This document shows, piece by piece, positions 1 to 10,639 of a DNA stretch of 64,000 bases. Origin of the DNA: Platanthera guangdongensis (Eukaryota > Streptophyta > Magnoliopsida > Asparagales > Orchidaceae); NCBI GenBank assembly GCA_039583875.1, contig CM077147.1, forward strand, positions 108,112,124 through 108,176,123, in the 5' to 3' direction. Every line of letters begins with the position of its first letter. Within the stretch, counting starts at the first letter, position 1. The notes under the pieces are model-generated. The model saw only the letters and a list, made by a program, of their open reading frames with translations, did no database searches and was not told the DNA's origin. Made by a program: the position numbers and the translations under genes.

Positions 1-468
1 NNNNNNNNNNNNNNNNNNNNNNNNNNNNNNNNNNNNNNNNNNNNNNNNNNNNNNNNNNNNNNNNNNNNNNNNNNNNNNNNNNNNNNNNNNNNNNNNNNNN
101 NNNNNNNNNNNNNNNNNNNNNNNNNNNNNNNNNNNNNNNNNNNNNNNNNNNNNNNNNNNNNNNNNNNNNNNNNNNNNNNNNNNNNNNNNNNNNNNNNNNN
201 NNNNNNNNNNNNNNNNNNNNNNNNNNNNNNNNNNNNNNNNNNNNNNNNNNNNNNNNNNNNNNNNNNNNNNNNNNNNNNNNNNNNNNNNNNNNNNNNNNNN
301 NNNNNNNNNNNNNNNNNNNNNNNNNNNNNNNNNNNNNNNNNNNNNNNNNNNNNNNNNNNNNNNNNNNNNNNNNNNNNNNNNNNNNNNNNNNNNNNNNNNN
401 NNNNNNNNNNNNNNNNNNNNNNNNNNNNNNNNNNNNNNNNNNNNNNNNNNNNNNNNNNNNNNNNNNNN
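1..468. other. Assembly gap (run of N)
   Basis: All bases are N, so the left end of the Tat-type element that follows, its 3' LTR and its left target-site duplication cannot be seen. Confidence 0.99.
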
Positions 469-589
469 GTGAGTTCTTCACCTATTCATACAATCCATTG
501 CAAATAAAATCTATCGCAAAAAGTATGGAATGTCAAGAGATTTTATATTATAAAAGATGTTACGTACATGGTTCAAGGATAAAAATGCT

Positions 590-1834
590 CCAGGTCATCA
601 TCACTCCAGGTGTGACTTAGGGTCTCGCCCTCCACATTCTGGAAGCAATACCCCCGGACTTCAATGCTTCCTTGACACCAAACGCACCCTCCCAATTTGG
701 ATTGAGTTTTCCCACAACAGCTGATCTTCCTGCGTCATTTACCTTTTTCAGGACCATGTCCCCTTACAAGAACTATTTGATTCTAACATACTTGTCAAAA
801 TATTTGGCCATCTGCTATTTAGTATCTTCTTGCCTGATAGCGACCACATCTCGGAGTTCCTCTGTTAGATATAAGGAGAGTCGCAGCTCGTTCACATTCT
901 CGACACTCCATTCTTCTCCACCTTCTTCCGCCTATACTACTCGCAGTGTCCGGACCTCGAACTCTATTGGGTGCACAGCTTCGCAGCCGTGGGAGAGCTT
1001 GACAGGGGTCTCCTTAGTGGATGTGTTGGGAGTGGTTCTCAGGTCCCAAAGGACTGAAGGGAGTTGTTCCACCCAGCTCCCCTTCAAATTCTCCACCTTT
1101 TTTCAATAAGTTTACAATTATCTTGTTCGCCGCATCCACCTGCCCGTTACTCCTTCGGTGATTGAATGATTCGAACCAGAGATTGATCCCGAGCTGATCA
1201 CAAAAACTGATGAACTCCGCGCTAGCAAACTATGGTCTATTGTCCGTGATAATGGCCTGAGGAAACCCGTGCATACAAATAATTTTCCCTCATACAAAGT
1301 TCCGGCTAACCTGGGAGGTTACCTTGGCTAGTGCTTTGACCTCCAACCACTTAGAAAAATAATCAATCATTATTAACAAGAACCTCCTCTGCCCACTGGC
1401 CTGGGGGAAGGATCCCACAAGATCCATCCCCTAGATAGCGAAGGGCCAAGGCACAGTAATACTCCTGAGTCTCTAGGCTGGTAACAGTTGGAGAGGGGCG
1501 AACATCTGTCACTTCTGACACTTTTTGTTGAACTCGGTGGCATTCCGGACAAGGGTCGGCCAAAAGTAGCCTTGCCTCACTATCCTCCCTTCCATGGTCC
1601 TGCACCCTAACTCCCTCACTCCCCAGAGTGAACTTCCTACAAGATCCTTGGGACCTCCTCTTCGGCCACGCAACATGCTAGAAGCCCCAATAGAGTCTTC
1701 TGATACATCTTCTCATCACACATCAAGTAGTATGCTGACTTATACTTGAAGCACTTCTTGTCCAGGACTTCTGAGAACTCCCCTGTAGAAAATAAAGTTG
1801 TGAAGCGGTCCATCCAGGAGGGACGCTGATCCAC
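590..1834 (-). pseudogene. Integrase of the Tat-type gypsy, degenerate
   Basis: Integrase inserts the cDNA into the genome. The minus strand first gives the region before the zinc finger (1637-1834, SWMDRFTTLFSTGEF). The cysteine half of the HHCC finger follows (around 1530-1605, CPECHRVQQKV), then the start of the core near 1330-1440 (GMDLVGSFPQASGQ, MIDYFSKWLEVKALAKVT). Further down comes a C-terminal stretch (around 1000-1130, WVEQLPSVLWDLRTTPNTST) and a tail ending near 590 (LSHTWSDDDLEHFYP). These blocks lie in different frames and contain stops, so no full integrase can be made. Confidence 0.8.
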
Positions 1835-2392
1835 TTACATCAACTCCTCCTCTTCAATGGAAGGGAGAAAGAGGTCGGTCAGGGTTCCTCCCATATGGGG
1901 TCTGAACTTGGCCAACTGATCTACTTGCTCGTTTTTCTCCTGCGACACAAGTCTGATGGAGAAAGTTTGGAACATGCCGATAACCCCTTTCACCTTTGCC
2001 AGGTACAGCTGGAGCGTGGGCTCCCTTGCTTTGAACTTGCCATTTATTGGGGAGGACACCACCATGTAGTCCGTCAGCACCTCTACGTATTGCACTCCCA
2101 ACTCCCTGGCCAGCCGCAGCCCTGCGATTACCGCCTCATACTCTACTTGGTTGTTGGTGATGGGAAAGTGGATGACCACCGTCTGCTCCATCCTTCTCCC
2201 TTGAGGTCTCTCTAGGATCACCCGTACCCCCAAGGAGTGTCTTCTTGACATGACAGCTACCTTCACCTTCCATGGGACCGAATGGGTGAGCTCGGTCTTC
2301 GACACCTTGACCATATAGTCGGCCAGGAAGTCGTCCATCACCCGGGCTTTGATCGAGAGGTAGGGAACAGAAGAAATGTCAAAATTGCTCAA
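1835..2392 (-). pseudogene. Second (archaeal-type) RNase H domain of the Tat-type gypsy
   Basis: An open stretch of 185 codons carries VIHFPITNNQVEYEAVIAGL, then LARELGVQYVEVLTDYMVV, and further on RLVSQEKNEQVDQLAKF. The NNQ-EYEA-I-GL and DS/D-LVV pattern is that of the additional RNase H of Tat elements, distinct from the one fused to RT. It lies between RT-RNase H (to the right) and integrase (to the left), as expected for the lineage. The second acidic position reads TDYMVV where family members usually have SDS-LVV, so at least one catalytic motif is altered. Confidence 0.82.
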
Positions 2393-2539
2393 CTACACCA
2401 TCCACTTTGCCAACCTCACAGAGTGCTCCACCCCATCAAATATGTTGCGGAGGGGGTGGTCAGTCACCACCCAGATAGAATGGGCCTGGAATTAGGGCTG
2501 GAGTCTCTGAGCCGAGACCATCGGAGTGAAAGATAATTT

Positions 2540-3760
2540 CTCCAAAATTGGGTATCAAAGCTCCGCTCTTCTCAGGACCTTGTTACATAGTAAATTGGAA
2601 GTTGCTTCTTACCCTCTCCCCAGACCAAGACGGTGCTTAGGGCCTCTGCCCTGACCCTAAGATACAGGTATAGATCTTACCCTCCTTTGGTCCCTAGAGA
2701 AGCAGAGACTGGGTCAGCTATTTCTTCAAGGCCTGGAAGGCCATCTCGTACTCCTCAGACCACTCAAACTTATGGCCCCCTCTCAATGCTTTGAAGAAAG
2801 GCGACCACTTCTTACCAGCCCAAGAGAGGAACCTGCTCAGCCCTACCAGCTTCCCTGTCAGGCACTGGACCTCCTTGGCATTCCGAGGCGATCCCAACTC
2901 CATGATCACCCTCACCTTATCAAGGTTAGGCTCCACTCCTGCGGGAGTAAGGAAATGGCCTAGGAACTTCCCCATGCTCACCCCAAAGACACAATTCAAG
3001 GGTTTCAGCCTCATTTTATACTTCTGCGGGGTGCTAAAGGTCTATTCCAGATCCTGGAGGTAATAGTCTACATCCCGAATCTTGATCATGAGGTCATCTA
3101 CGTACACCTCTAGGTTCCTTCCCTTTTACTCCCGGAAGACCGGGTCCATCATCCTTTGTAAGTCATCCCTGCATTTTTTAGCCAAAAAGACATCTTTTTA
3201 TAATAGTAGCACCCATCCCCTGTGATGAAGGAGACATATTTGACGTTGGGTGGGTGCATCCTGATCTAATGATAACCTGAAAATACATCCAAAAAGCTCA
3301 TTAGAGAAAAATCGATGGCTGAGTCAACCAACGCGTCGATCCGAGGCAAGGGGTAACAATATTTTGGACATGCTTTATTTAAAAAAGAGAAGTCTGTACA
3401 CATCCTCCAGTGGCCATCCACATTCTTGACCATTACTATATTGGAGACCCAACCTAGATACTGTATCTCTGATACAAACCCCGATTTCAGGAGCTTCTCC
3501 ACCTCTTCTAGGATGGGCTCTACCAGCTTGTCGTCGGTGGTCCTCTTATTCTGACAGACGGGACAAACGTCGGCGTCGAGGTTGAGGCAGTGGAAAGCAA
3601 CATCCGCATCAATTCCCGGCATGTCTGCCACACTCCATGCGAAGATGTCGATGTTCTTCTGGATGCATTCTAACATCCTCCTCTGGTATTCCGGGCTCAG
3701 CCCTCCGTTGACCCGCACTCTCTCCACCCTTCCTCCCTGGGTGAGAACTTTCATCTTCAC
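2540..3760 (-). pseudogene. Reverse transcriptase and first RNase H of the Tat-type gypsy, degenerate
   Basis: The RT N-terminal half is open at 3266-3760, with MCTDFSFLNKACPKYCYPLP, RIDALVDSA and FLDVFSGYH. The palm/thumb part is at 2718-3014 (FLGHFLTPAGVEPNLDKV, EVQCLTGKLVGLSRFLSWAG). The catalytic Y-DD segment should fall around 3060-3120, where the reading is broken. RNase H sequence continues to about 2540 with stops. Normal function would be copying element RNA to cDNA. Several stops and shifts separate the blocks. Confidence 0.83.
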
Positions 3761-3936
3761 CTCCTCATCCGCTGCCTCCAGCCGGGACTGCTCTCCCTAC
3801 TCACCAGCATCCCCCTCGCCTGGGGCAAGAACTTCCTCCACAACCATCATATCGTCCAGCTCCTCCAGAACTTCCTCCACCCCTCCCCCATAGGAGCAGA
3901 ACACTACCTCCTATACCCCCATCTCCTCAGCTTCTC

Positions 3937-4583
3937 TCATGGCCTCCTATCCAAATAGCTCCTCCATCCTTCTCTCCATTTTCCTCGGCTCCTCCTTGCT
4001 AGGTGATGGAGTTGACCGCAATCACGTAGCACTCTCTCACTACCTTGGGGTCTCCCCAGACCCGGAACTAAATGCCCTCGACAATGAACTTGAGACATTG
4101 GTGGAAAGAGGATGGCACGCAACGGAAGGTGCTGATGAGGGGATGTCCTAATATGACATTATAACTGCTAGGAGTGTCCATAATGACGAACCTATAGTTC
4201 CTGGACTGGCCCCCTAAGGTAACATGGAGTCACACTCCCCCTTCTACCTCGTTCCTCTCCCCAGAGAACCCGAACAGGGGATCGTTCGAGGCCAACACTC
4301 TCCTGGCCTCCACTTTCATCGCGTCAAATGCCTTCTTGAAGACGATGTTGACGGATCTCTCATTGTCCACGAGGATCCGGGAGATGGTAAAGTTCTCATC
4401 GGTGACCTGAATGACCAGTGCATCGCAGAACGGATACTCGTGATCTAACTTGTCCTTCCCGATGAAGGTAATCTTCTCCTCTATGGGTGGTATCAGGGAT
4501 GCGGAGGCAACGCTCCTGCGATATATGGTGTGGATGCTCGCCTTGCAGGTGACCTCGACTCCCACCCCCTCATGGATCACCAC
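3937..4583 (-). pseudogene. Aspartic protease region of the Tat-type gypsy
   Basis: A 117-codon open stretch (4230-4583) contains ISRILVDNERSVNIVFKKAF. This matches the retroelement protease active-site pattern LVD-G-S-DI, but with DNE in place of the expected D-G. The loss of the glycine after Asp-Asn suggests an inactive copy. The stretch 3937-4229 shows only low-complexity linker sequence between protease and RT. Confidence 0.65.
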
Positions 4584-4739
4584 AATCCCACCTCAGCCTC
4601 CCACACCGGCCTGGTCCTCACACCTATCCTCCTCTGCCCTTGGCAGGAATTCCTCGATCCACACCTCCTGGCAGTACTACTTCTGCTGCGGGGCCTGAAC
4701 CCTGGCTTCCCTCATTCTAGGAACTCTAGGAAGGTAGTC

Positions 4740-5944
4740 GTCACATGCCCTTCTTCCTGGTGGAAGTTATAGTAGGGCAGCTCTGCCCTGGCCTCCTGCC
4801 TCCTCCTCTGAAAGCCTCTCACCCTCCTCCCCAAGGCTATCACCATAGCCTGATGTTGATCGGGGAAAGGAGGTCTTTGGCCCTGCCTCCAACCTGGAGG
4901 GTTGAACTGACCCTGCTCTCCTTGACGGTGGTCTCCTCCGTGGAAATATCTCCTTGGGCCCTAGTCATACCACTCTGGCTGCTTCAAACCTTGACGATTA
5001 TTCAGCTCCTAGTGCCCCCACCTCGGCTGCTGCTGCTGCTACTCCCTCTGCTTGGGCTCGGCCCTCCTAGACTCCTGCCCCTTACCACCTCCTTGCTCCT
5101 TCTCCTCTTCTAGAAGCCACCTGGCTAACTTCCTGACAAACGTCGGGTTCAATGCCTCCCCCTCGACTTCTCGGGCTGCTCTCTCCATCAACTCCTCAAA
5201 ATACACAGGGGGCACCCTCTTCAGCTCCATCCTGAATAACCCTTACTGCAGCTCTAGGGTGAAGGCCACCATGAGGGTGTGCCCTGCCATCTCTTGAATC
5301 TGGAGGACCTCCTTCTAGAACCTATCCACGTAGATCCCCAGAGTCTTGTTCACCCCCCTGTTTGTGAGAAATAGGGGTTCTGACTCTTTCTTCCTCTTCT
5401 TAGAAGCCGTGAACCTCACTAAGAACTTCTGGCACAAGTCCTCAAAATAGTAGATGAAGCTGGCTAGAAGCTGATGGAACCAGTCCCTCGCCTTCTCTTT
5501 TAGGGCGATGGCAAAGAGCCGACACTTGAAGGCATCCGACATCTGTTAGATCGAAACCACATCCTCGAACCATTCGATGTGCTGGACTGGATCATCCCTT
5601 CTGGTGTAGTAGGATATTTCTGGCTCACAGAACACTTCTAGAACTGGGGCAAATGAGACCAGCTCGCTGAAAGGACTCCCCTCTCCTGCTAGGCGAGATG
5701 GGCCATCTCGCACCTCCACCTCGCTGGTTCAACCCACAATTGACAAGATAGGGAACAAAGCTCGCCCCGGTAGATCCCATTCGCTGCCTTCCTCCGCTGC
5801 TTCTTTCCCAGGTCGCCTGACGGGGGCTTTCTCGCCCAGAGCTAGGGCGATGACTACCAGGATGGCGGGTGTCGAGCACTCGTGACAAGCTTCGATTGCG
5901 AACATGACGAGGTTCCACATCTCCTGCCTGAAGTCCTTAAACAT
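4740..5944 (-). pseudogene. Gag of the Tat-type gypsy, degenerate
   Basis: The minus strand holds a capsid-like stretch at 5315-5542 (SDAFKCRLFAIALKEKARDW, FEDLCQKFLVRFTASKKRK), typical of plant gypsy gag. An N-terminal part is at 5729-5944 and a glutamate-rich C-terminal part at 5039-5230. The three parts are in different frames. I could not find an intact zinc knuckle. Confidence 0.72.
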
Positions 5945-6018
5945 CCCGAGGGTGGTGAGTAGATGGGGAGGTGGCTAGTCTCCCGAGGGTTACTGAAGAC
6001 TTAGAACTCAAAATTGAC

Positions 6019-6032
6019 CCAAGGCACCAACA
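6019..6032 (-). other. Probable primer-binding region of the Tat-type gypsy
   Basis: Immediately inside the LTR end the minus strand reads TTGGTGCCTTGGGTC. Tat-lineage elements commonly have a PBS beginning TTGG-GCC. The tRNA was not identified. Confidence 0.45.
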
Positions 6033-6636
6033 TGGAGGTCTCACCACACACCCGAAAGATTTTAGAGCGCTTCCCCTCCTTAGCCTGTGCCGAGCTAAGG
6101 GCACCTCAGAAAGTGCTGTAAGAAAAGAGAATGAGAAAATTGGAGAGCTTGCCTTTTGAGGTACCCCCTTGGATCTATTTATAGTTTTTTGAAAATGGTC
6201 TGCCAACAACGCAACTCCGCTACTCTGAACAGATATTTGCAGCCCAAATCGGTCTGCCAACAACGTAACTCCGATGTTTGGGGGATACTGGCAGACCAAT
6301 GAGGATGAAAAGGTAAAAATATCTCTAGGAGAGTGGTCCGTGAAATTCCCACTCACCTAGGGTGGCGAGTGACCTATGGGGCTGTCACTCGTCGCATTCC
6401 TATGGCCTGGGGCGAGTGTAAGCCTAGTCTGCCCCACTCCCCTACTACTATCGAGAGTCGGGGGAGAGTGCGAGCCCACTTACTCCACTCACCTCGCACC
6501 TATTTTACCCCCAATCTGGGCGACCCGAGCAACCCTACTGCACTCGCCACCCCTTGGCTGATTAACCTGATTCGAACTGCGCCAAATGGCTGGGCCAGCT
6601 CCTGTCGATCCCACTTGCCAGATATGGGGTTGTACA
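6033..6636 (-). repeat. 5' LTR of the Tat-type gypsy (about 604 bp)
   Basis: On the minus strand the sequence starts TGTACAACCCCATATCTGGC at 6636 and ends ...CTCCA at 6033, directly before the probable PBS. The other LTR is hidden in the gap, so the borders rest on terminal TG/CA and on the abrupt change to copia LTR sequence at 6637. Its first 25 bases resemble the start of the LARD LTR at 24877. Confidence 0.6.
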
Positions 6637-6737
6637 TGGATATCCCTACACTCAGATCCACCACAGGATCTTACCTCAGAGAATAAATCTCCTACAACAC
6701 AAGCACACAAGCACTACCTCAGATCCATAGAAGGATC
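6637..6737 (-). repeat. Fragment of the element C copia LTR
   Basis: On the minus strand this matches the later part of the solo LTR at about 53580-53720 (CTGAGGTA, GTTGTAGGAGAT, TGTAGGGATATCC). It ends in GGATC, the target duplication of SIRE-A1, and continues at 19070. Confidence 0.65.
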
Positions 6738-6879
6738 TGTTGGGTACATTGGAAAAAGTATACCAGATTTGAAGAAGCCTCACCCTACTCAATGATATAC
6801 ATCAAGGTGTATTTGATGTATTTTGAGTTTATATGTGCAGGTTAAGCAATTGCAGGAAATGCAGGAAAATTTCTAAGTC

Positions 6880-7460
6880 CATGTGTCGACACCTAGAGAA
6901 GCAATGTCGACACTTATGAAGGCTTGTGTCGACACTGGAGAAAAGCTGTGTCGACACTTGGAGTAGACAATGTCGACACTTGGAAAGGCTGTGTTGACAC
7001 CAGAAGAAATTGTGTCGACATACAGAGGCAGTGTCGACACACAGAGTAGCAAAGTCGACATCAACTGTGTCGACACTAAGAGGCAGTGTCGACACACACA
7101 TGAATACATAGTCGACATCAAATGTGTCGACACCAAGAGGCAGTGTCGACACACAAAAGTATTTGTCAACATCAACTGTGTCGACACACAGGACTTGTGT
7201 CGATACACAGCAAAGTTTCAACAAAGTTAAAGTAAAGAAGTACTTGTGTCGACACAAAGGAGATGTGTCGACACACATCAAGTTTCAACAAAGTTAAAGA
7301 AAAGAAGGCTTGTGTCGACACACAGAATCAGTGTCAACACATTCTAAAGAAGCTGTGTCGAGAAGCTATTACAACAATAAAAGGAGTTGTGTCGACACCA
7401 CCAAGGCATGTGTCGACACTTAGTCCACTTGTGTCGACACTTAGTCTACTTGTGTCGACA
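6880..7460 (+). repeat. Array of the palindrome GTGTCGACAC in the SIRE-A1 5' LTR
   Basis: About 26 full or slightly decayed copies occur. Central C positions are 6887, 6908, 6930, 6952, 6974, 6995, 7016, 7035, 7056, 7071, 7090, 7113, 7128, 7147, 7167, 7182, 7201, 7250, 7269, 7316, 7335, 7359, 7393, 7414, 7435 and 7456. Most steps are 19-22 bp, or 15 plus 19. Sequence between copies is not conserved. The array lies upstream of the TATA box, so in U3. Confidence 0.95.
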
Positions 7461-7586
7461 CATAATGAAGATCAGACTTGACACTTTCAGACAGAGACAG
7501 TATTTCAAGAAGTGACTGGATGACTTGACAGCTGCCATTCCTAACCGGTCTAATGCAACTGTCAAAGCTATTCGAAGTTTGTTAGA

Positions 7587-7603
7587 AACCGGATCAGCCG
7601 GTT
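7587..7603. promoter_or_regulatory. AACCGG/CCGGTT dyad just upstream of the TATA box
   Basis: AACCGG, 5 nt, CCGGTT forms an inverted repeat ending 15 bp before the TATA box. The same pair occurs at the matching place in the LTRs at 17320-19069, 19647-21544 and 48789-50680. A further CCGGT lies about 50 bp upstream. Its conservation near the promoter suggests a regulatory site, but no factor is assigned. Confidence 0.45.
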
Positions 7604-7618
7604 ACCATGGAGGAAGAC

Positions 7619-7626
7619 TATATAAA
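7619..7626 (+). promoter_or_regulatory. TATA box of the SIRE-A1 LTR promoter
   Basis: TATATAAA followed by GGCC is a canonical plant TATA box. It is kept at 18182-18189 and, on the minus strand, in SIRE-A2 (49740-49747). Transcription would start about 30 bp downstream, leaving the palindrome array in U3. Confidence 0.65.
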
Positions 7627-8029
7627 GGCCTTTCTCCTTTAACAGATAGTGACAAGAAGAATCAATAACAAATAGATTGAAGATCTACACGGATATCGAT
7701 CAACACAAAAGAATAAGACCTTCGACAGATGATCTAAGAAGTTGGAGAGAGAGAGCTCCATCTAAGAAGAGCAGCTGCTGAACCAGGCGGCCAAAAAAGA
7801 TTCAGATTAAGATCTGAATCTCAAGTCAGAAGCTCATTGAAGATCAACTTCTCAAGAGTTCAACCCTACTGAGTTCAGATTCAAGAAGCTTTGAAGAAAG
7901 CTAAGAGAGGTTGTGCTCTACTATCAAGTTCTTCCAAGAACTGTTCAAGAAGCCATCCATCCCTTCTCTCTCTATCTGGGTGGTGGTTAATTACTTTGTA
8001 AACACTATTTTCTGTAGGATCTATTCTAG

Positions 8030-8260
8030 ATCTGAGTTGTAAGCCTATTATATAAAGGCTGAGTGTAGGAGAATATTTTCTCTGAGTGGTAGGGCTGTGA
8101 GGCTGAGGTGTAGGAGATTGAGATCTCTGAGTGTAGGCTTTGTTGAAGGCTGAGGTAGGATAGTTGGCCTGAGTTGTAGGAGTGTGGATACACTCTGAGT
8201 TGTAGGAACCTGGTTTGAGTTCTGAGTTGTAAGATCTAAGGATCTGAGGTGAAGTGCATA
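8030..8260 (+). repeat. CTGAGTTGTAGG-type irregular repeats in the LTR
   Basis: Variants of CTGAGTTGTAGG, CTGAGGTAGGA and CTGAGTGTAGG recur every 20-35 bp. The same block occurs in all SIRE-A LTRs (18596-18800; minus strand 19910-20170 and 49060-49310) and in the element C solo LTR (53525-53830). It is downstream of the TATA box and therefore probably transcribed. Confidence 0.75.
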
Positions 8261-8506
8261 AGTTAGACCAAATCTAGTACACTGCTAGATAGGCGAAGGG
8301 GGAAAGTGGATGTACCCAGACCTTGGGGAACCACTATAAATACTGTGTGCACTCTGTGATTGATTGTTTCTGTGATTGCTGTGTTGTGTTAGAAATAGTA
8401 TTTGCAGTTTATTATTAGTTAACTAAACAGCTGGACTGCCTTAAAAGAAAAACAGGAATTACACCTATTCACCCCCCTCTAGGTGGTTATACACTAATTC
8501 TTTCAA

Positions 8507-8518
8507 GTGGTATTAGAG
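8507..8518 (+). other. Primer-binding site of SIRE-A1 (tRNA-iMet type)
   Basis: GTGGTATTAGAG follows the LTR end by one base. It matches the plant initiator-Met PBS TGGTATCAGAG with one change. Confidence 0.8.
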
Positions 8519-8586
8519 GGAGGTTGCTCAAAGAAGGACTTAACAGTCAGAGTGAGATCCATAATGCAGATTCAAGAATCAAGAAA

Positions 8587-10626
8587 ATGGGTTCAGGTGA
8601 AAATCATAAGGAACTAGGTTCAATGAAACTACCCATATGCAGAAAGGAGATATTTGGCATCTGGAAAGAAAGGGTCAAGCTGTTTATGGAGGCTTCTGAT
8701 CCAAGGATCTATATTACAGTCAAGGAAGGTCCTTATATCCCAATGAAGATTTCAATTCTGGATGCAAACCAAAGAATTCCCAAGGATTTCTCAGAAATGA
8801 CTAAGGATGAGATCATCCTGGCAACTATGGATAAGAGAGCCCAGAATATCATAGTTAGTGTCATAGATGATGCAACTTTTCAAAATTTGATTCACTGCAA
8901 GACCTCCAAAGAAATGTGGGATACTTTAATAGTCTACATGGAGGGTTCTGAAGAAGTAAGATAAGATAGAAAATCTATGCTAAACCAGGAATATGAGAGT
9001 TTCAGATAAGGAAAGTCTGACAGTATCACTGAGTGCTATAAAAAGTTCTATAGGATAGTGAATACGTTGATGTCCTATGGGAGAATCTTCAGTACTTATG
9101 AACTGAATGGTAAATTCCTAAGATCCTTGACAAAGGATTGAGACATAAAGATTTGTGTCATTAGGGAAGTGGCCAAACTTGCAGATATCTCACCTCCAAC
9201 ATTGTTTAGAAAGCTGCTGTCATATGAGATGCATCTAATGGCAAGGAAAGAGGAAGAGAAAAGTGCAAAAGGTGAGCATAGAGAAAAATCTGTGGCCTTC
9301 AAGGTTAAAGCCACTAAGAAAAATATGAGGATGTCTCCATCACCTCCTAAGATTGTTGCTGAAACTACTTCAGAAAATTCAGACAACCAGAATTCAGACA
9401 GCAGTGACTCAGATGAGGATTTTGTAGCATTTACTAGACAGTTTCAGAGATTCTTGAAGAAGAAGTGGTGTAAGTCTAAGCCTTCCACATCTCAGCCTAA
9501 GGATGAGTATTATCAAAAGAGGAAGTCATCCAAGAAGGACAAAAGCAGGTCTAAGCCAAGCAAATCTACAACATCAAAGATAATTTGTTATTGCTGTAAT
9601 AGGCCTGGACATGTTGTGGCTGAATGTCCAGATAAAAGAAAAGAGACTGCAGATAATAAGGAGAGTCAACACTAGAGCAAGAAGGAGAAGTCCTTTGTTG
9701 CTAAGAAGGAGAAGACCTTGTCAGACCAATCTACATTAGAGTCAGAATCTGAAGCTGAGGCTTACATTGGTCTATATGCAGCAGATGAAGAAGAAGACTT
9801 TCTCCAGGTGCTGAACTTTATATATGAACAAGAAGACCATCAGTGCAAGAGACTGATGGCTGTGTCAGAAGAAGACAAGTGCCAGGATCAGCCTGGTCCT
9901 AGTAAGGTATAATGTATTTCTAGAAATTCAGATTACAGTACTGAGTCAGAGTCAGCAACATCTACATCAAGTGATGTGGATGGGTCTGAGTCTGAAGGTG
10001 ATATTCATCAACTGATAGATGAATATGGAGACTTGCTGCAGGCACTTAATAAGAGCAAAAACCTGGCCAAATCTCAGGCTAAGGAAATTGCAGATCTTAA
10101 GTTGGCTGCAGTAGATTCAGAGAAGTTGCTGGATCAAAAACTGAATGAGATAGCCAGACTGAAAAACATTACTGTTATTCAGATGGGTACTATCACATTT
10201 AAGAATGATCAGATTAGAAATCTGGAGATTAGACTTCAGAAAGAGAAAGAGATTGTAGCTAGTTTTTCTAAACCTAAATCTGTATTACCCTTGATTGATG
10301 AGTTTGTACCTCAAAAGTATAAGGCTGGGTTAGGGTTTAAGAAAACTGCATGGACTGCTAGGTCCAAGTCTAAAGGCAAAGCCCCAGCACAAAACAAGAA
10401 GTCTGTTGTAGACAATTCAGCTAGGGTTGTACCTAAACAAAGGTACAACATATTTGAGTGCTGGTGTTGTGGCAAGGTAGGCCACTTTGCCTTAGACTGT
10501 TGGCACAATTCCAGTGTCAAGGAGAGTAGCAATCTACCTGTTAGAAGAGCTACAAGCAGATTTGTTAAAGTTCAGACTAACTTGCACCATGTACCCAAAA
10601 GTTATTTGGGTTCTAAGATTAAGTAA
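8587..10626 (+). pseudogene. Gag of SIRE-A1, broken
   Basis: The start MGSGENHKELGSMK is chosen by comparison with SIRE-A2. A UBN2-like capsid region follows (PICRKEIFGIWKERVKLFME), then a first CCHC knuckle near 9590 (CYCCNRPGHVVAEC). Beyond an acidic serine-rich stretch comes a coiled segment (about 9990-10260) and a second knuckle near 10460 (CWCCGKVGHFALDC). In-frame stops occur near 8962, 9007 and 9140, with others near 9675 and 9910. Where SIRE-A2 keeps the residue these are CAA to TAA or TGG to TGA changes. Gag would normally form the virus-like particle. Confidence 0.88.
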
Positions 10627-10639
10627 TCTGTGTTGCAGG

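Larger units (their letters stand above)
469..6636 (-). mobile_element. Ty3/gypsy retrotransposon, Tat (Ogre/Retand-like) lineage, degenerate, left end in gap
   Basis: Read on the minus strand the order is LTR, primer-binding region, gag, protease, RT, RNase H, a second RNase H, integrase. The second RNase H between the RT-RNase H block and integrase is the hallmark of the plant Tat lineage. All frames carry several stops and shifts, so this copy is dead. The 5' LTR edge at 6636 (TGTACAACCCC on the minus strand) is followed by sequence that matches the element C LTR, so the element appears to have inserted into that LTR. The partner TSD lies in the gap and cannot be checked. Confidence 0.85.
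6738..8505 (+). repeat. 5' LTR of SIRE-A1 (1768 bp)
   Basis: The LTR starts TGTTGGGTACATTGG and ends CACTAATTCTTTCA. In order it holds the palindrome array (6880-7460), a CCGGTT dyad (7587-7603), a TATA box (7619-7626), a CTGAGTTGTAGG-type repeat block (8030-8260) and a conserved block with AACCACTATAAAT (8303-8341). It is nearly identical to the LTR at 17320-19069. Confidence 0.93.

Noticed and set aside
672..1109. Plus-strand 145-codon frame near the left end
   Set aside because: The minus strand of the same bases encodes the integrase C-terminus of the Tat-type gypsy; this is its shadow.
6880..7460. CRISPR-like array of short repeats and spacers
   Set aside because: The repeat is a 10-bp palindrome with spacers of about 11 bp, located inside a plant LTR, with no cas genes. 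It is an LTR motif array.
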